A stretch of 64,000 nucleotides of DNA from Chitinophaga skermanii. GTDB taxonomy: Bacteria > Bacteroidota > Bacteroidia > Chitinophagales > Chitinophagaceae. The first letter of the stretch is position 1. Each line of letters begins with the position of its first letter. The stretch covers positions 558,001 to 622,000 of the forward strand of contig NZ_QLLL01000003.1 in assembly GCF_003259335.1 (NCBI RefSeq). Direction: 5' to 3'. The translations under genes and the position numbers were made by a program. Under the pieces are notes generated by a model, which did no database searches, was not told the DNA's origin, and saw only the letters and a program-made list of their open reading frames with translations. This document shows positions 61,621 through 64,000 of this stretch, piece by piece.

Positions 61621-62934
61621 TTAGAACGTAACCTGTGCCCTTATTCCGAATACATGCACAGGGCCCCGCGCTTTATTATAGCCGGGATGTAGAATAAATT
61701 GGTAGCCCGGGCTAAGGGCTACATGAATGGCTGGAAAGGAGAGTTTGTAATACGTTTCTGTAATGAACTCTGGACTGTAATCCAAGTTGCCATCACCTAA
61801 CATAAATCCGAGTCCCCCGTGCTGCAAATATTTGCGATGGTCGGTCGAAATACCATTTATCAAACACGCAATTCCCCACACATCATTCTTCCGTTGCCAA
61901 GCTGCGCCGCTTTGCGACCAACCACCGCTGATACTACGATCAATTTCTGTAAACGCCCATGTTTCGTGCAAGCCATCGTTCCACGATGCTCTTAAAAATG
62001 CGCCACCGGTTTTGGTAACCTGTTGCTCGATATTAACGCCAAATCCATACTTCGTTCTTCCATCACGGCGTGTAGTAGTAATATCGGGCGATTGTGGCAT
62101 TTCCTGAACGGCTTGCGCGTAGCTTCCCATGGGTGCCTCATTTATAAAGGCTAATAATCGCACTATTCCTTTCTTTCCTTTAAGTGAGTGCTGATGAGCG
62201 ACTTCGATTACTTCGCCATTGGATTGACCGTAGTTGAAATTTAAATTTGCACCGTTCGCAACTTTAGGCATCAGTGCGGTGGCGGCTGTGACTGTCCAGT
62301 TATTGTGGCGGTACGCGAGTGTTAATGCATACGTGTAACCGCGAACATCTGCCGGGTAATCCCATGCGCCGTTGCTCATTAAACCCCAATTCATGAATTG
62401 CGAACGCGGATCGTGAGAGAAAGTATTGTCGTCGAAGAAATCTGCTAAGCAATACTTTCCAACGATGATTTGTAAATTCCTTGTAGTAGTTACGCCCGCT
62501 ACTTGGTTCACATCATCGTCCACTGTTTCCACAGAATTATTAAAAGGTATTGTCAACACCCCGTAAGCACGCGCCACGTAGACTTTCGGCGAAGGGCTGC
62601 CCACTCTGAAAGTTTCTCCATTCGGAAACCCCGCTATGCCTTCGTCACGGCTGAGACCTGCACCACCGGCTAGTTCGGGATTTACGTAGAGTTCAAAGTG
62701 CTTGCCCAACCTAATGCCTGCGAATATGGTAGCGGTGATCGACGTTTTACTTTGCTCGTGCGTTAGAAAACTGTTATCACCGGAATAATCGGCGCGAAAG
62801 TCGGGGTGCGCTTGCGTTACTACGGTTTGTTGAAAATGAAATGAATACGGAACCTTATTGTCAAAGAGCTGCTGGGATGTCGCTTCCTTTGAAGCGACGG
62901 TTATTACTGCTACTAGTACAAGTAATTTTTTCAT
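61621..62934 (-). CDS. OprB-type carbohydrate porin
   Basis: 437 residues: signal peptide (1-20), then a beta-barrel of aromatic-rich alternating strands. Segments such as FHFQQTVVTQAHPDF, SITATIFAGIRLG, IIVGKYCLADFFDDNTFSHDPRSQFMNWGL and TETYYKLSFPAIHVALSPGYQFI resemble OprB (PF04966) porins for monosaccharide or general carbohydrate diffusion. The C-terminus RGPVHVFGIRAQVTF ends in Phe, as in barrels. It follows the adaptor-like lipoprotein gene by 28 bases and is probably its operon partner. Confidence 0.82.
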   Translation of the reverse strand: MKKLLVLVAVITVASKEATSQQLFDNKVPYSFHFQQTVVTQAHPDFRADYSGDNSFLTHEQSKTSITATIFAGIRLGKHFELYVNPELAGGAGLSRDEGIAGFPNGETFRVGSPSPKVYVARAYGVLTIPFNNSVETVDDDVNQVAGVTTTRNLQIIVGKYCLADFFDDNTFSHDPRSQFMNWGLMSNGAWDYPADVRGYTYALTLAYRHNNWTVTAATALMPKVANGANLNFNYGQSNGEVIEVAHQHSLKGKKGIVRLLAFINEAPMGSYAQAVQEMPQSPDITTTRRDGRTKYGFGVNIEQQVTKTGGAFLRASWNDGLHETWAFTEIDRSISGGWSQSGAAWQRKNDVWGIACLINGISTDHRKYLQHGGLGFMLGDGNLDYSPEFITETYYKLSFPAIHVALSPGYQFILHPGYNKARGPVHVFGIRAQVTF

Positions 62935-62962
62935 GTTTGAACGGGCGATGCCGCTTTTAACA

Positions 62963-63448
62963 CTATTCGTTGAGCGCGTCGTAAATCAGTTGCTGGTTAT
63001 ACGATACCACTTTCTCTCCAGGCTTCAAACCATTGCTGATGTACGACTGCCCATTGATCGAACGATTCACTTGTACCTCTCTTGCTTCAATATTGTATTT
63101 GTCTTTAAACACCATCACGTACTGCTTGTGCTTACCCTTGTCGTAAATCACGGCCATGTAAGGCACTGAAACGGTGAGGCTATCTTTAATAATCGCCTTT
63201 TTCAGTACGTTAGGTTTTAGTGAAACGCCGGCAGTATGCACAATGCCACGTTTTGGTAAAGTGGTGTCTTGAATGGGAAGTTTAACTTGAGCAGGTACAA
63301 CTTTTGCCGTATCGATCTTGATCGTGTTCAGCATCTTATCACTCAACACAAAAGTTGTTTTAATGTTTCCTTTATGACTAGCATCGCATCCTGTTACAGC
63401 TACTGCTGCAAAGAATAAAAAAACACATATCGTTAAAGGAAGTCTCAT
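62963..63448 (-). CDS. Short RND-adaptor-like lipoprotein
   Basis: 161 residues from the ATG at 63448. A longer frame reaches 63505 but adds a strongly basic 19-residue leader before the signal peptide. The lipobox AAVAVTGC gives Cys21. The first part (FVLSDKMLNTIKIDTAKV) and the end (YISNGLKPGEKVVSYNQQLIYDALNE) look like the start and the membrane-proximal end of CusB/HlyD-type periplasmic adaptors. The hairpin and most of the lipoyl domain are missing. It may be a decayed adaptor or a reduced, still functional lipoprotein. It precedes the porin gene on the same strand. Confidence 0.65.
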   Translation of the reverse strand: MRLPLTICVFLFFAAVAVTGCDASHKGNIKTTFVLSDKMLNTIKIDTAKVVPAQVKLPIQDTTLPKRGIVHTAGVSLKPNVLKKAIIKDSLTVSVPYMAVIYDKGKHKQYVMVFKDKYNIEAREVQVNRSINGQSYISNGLKPGEKVVSYNQQLIYDALNE

Positions 63449-63697
63449 AACCCAATTTTCAAGGAACCGCTTTCGAACTTGCTTCATCCGTCTGCAACGA
63501 TTCACAACACAAATCTCGGAAGTCGTAATTAAAGCGACCTTTAAGTCGAATTAAAAAGAAATTAAATCCAAATTAAACGTTATTAAAGGGCACTTAAACA
63601 GGCTACAATACAGTATGGTATTGCATTTCACCTGTTTCATCCTGTAAAAACAAGGTAAAAAAGAGGCTTTTTAGGGTATTACGACCTTAAAAACAGC

Positions 63698-64000
63698 TTA
63701 AAGATGGGGGAGAATAACCTCGAAAGTAGTGCCTTTTCCAACGGTAGATTGCACGGAAATATGGCCTTTGTGGAGGAGTACGATCTTCTTACAAATGCTT
63801 AATCCTAGGCCATGGCCGCGGATTTGAGAGGCATTCTGGGCACGGTAAAAGGGTTCAAATACCTTGGAAAGCTCTTCCGCAGGGATACCAATGCCATCGT
63901 CGATAACTTTTACAATAATTTGGGTATCGTCGAAGTCGATCGATACTTCTGCACGCTTGTTAGATGAGAACTTGCAAGCGTTTTCTATGAGGTTGAGGAA
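63698..64000 (-). CDS. Sensor histidine kinase, C-terminal part
   Basis: 101 codons of the 3' end are present; the 5' end is beyond the window. The ATPase domain shows the N box NLIENACKFS, the G1 box DDGIGIP, the F region EPFYRAQNAS and the G2 box GHGLGLS, ending with GTTFEVILPHL. The type of sensor and any partner regulator cannot be seen. The 249 bases to the lipoprotein gene hold nothing recognisable. Confidence 0.93.
   Translation of the reverse strand, partial: FLNLIENACKFSSNKRAEVSIDFDDTQIIVKVIDDGIGIPAEELSKVFEPFYRAQNASQIRGHGLGLSICKKIVLLHKGHISVQSTVGKGTTFEVILPHL

Overview
The window looks like a chromosomal segment of a Bacteroidota species, most likely of the family Chitinophagaceae (inference). 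Supporting signs are a SusC/SusD pair, a type IX secretion C-terminal domain, DUF4270 and DUF5686 proteins, a FecR/DUF4974 protein, GNAT-nitrilase and MetX/sulfhydrylase genes of Bacteroidota type, and at least seven intergenic regions carrying the Bacteroidota -7 promoter element TAnnTTTG close to a start codon. No tRNA, rRNA, CRISPR array, intact transposase or phage gene was recognised.

Layout. 1-5700 is housekeeping: a flippase-like membrane protein (cut by the window edge), panD, panC, then divergently a shortened glycogen-synthase-like protein, a DUF4270 lipoprotein and metK. 5700-7470 holds a dispersed palindromic repeat, then a DODA-type extradiol dioxygenase divergent from an HxlR regulator, with three tandem palindromes between them. 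7495-32480 is a large exopolysaccharide locus in two divergent halves. The minus half runs from a GT2 and an acyltransferase through a 2114-residue secreted multidomain protein, a Wzz/Wzc-like co-polymerase, a second acyltransferase, a Wzx-type flippase, a GT4, a newly noticed 34-residue membrane peptide, an O-antigen ligase/polymerase and a half-size TolC-like protein, to a small secreted hydrolase. The plus half has a lone receiver protein, a sugar-phosphate transferase with a receiver-like N-terminus, GT2, a nucleotide-sugar epimerase, GT4 and GT2.

32500-36000 contains a decayed AraC-family fragment, an unknown membrane protein, an 11-bp tandem repeat, a GNAT/nitrilase fusion and a thiamine-binding-type protein. 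36000-42100 has a SusC/SusD pair behind a structured leader, a small membrane protein and an orphan FecR-like protein. 42100-49000 has a YeiH-type transporter, a spore-maturation-type membrane protein, ychF and a TonB-dependent receptor. 49100-52000 is methionine biosynthesis (metX divergent from osmC and an O-acyl-homoserine sulfhydrylase). A second 11-bp tandem array lies in 52400-52519. 52800-57300 has a membrane protein, a DUF5686 outer-membrane protein, a 43-residue membrane peptide and trhO. 57360-60660 is an mprF plus virJ/acvB-like pair, suggesting synthesis and turnover of aminoacylated phosphatidylglycerol. The right end carries small Lys/Ala- or His-rich secreted proteins, an OprB-type porin, a very short RND-adaptor-like lipoprotein and the 3' end of a histidine kinase.

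The most unusual material is in the exopolysaccharide locus: the giant protein with three copies of an unrecognised ~180-residue module, two secreted hydrolases at opposite ends of one polarity, the 34-residue peptide and the receiver-like domain fused to the initiating sugar transferase. The two 11-bp arrays, the SusC leader helix and the triple HxlR palindrome are also notable. Residue positions and motifs were read by eye; family names are recognition from memory, not search results.
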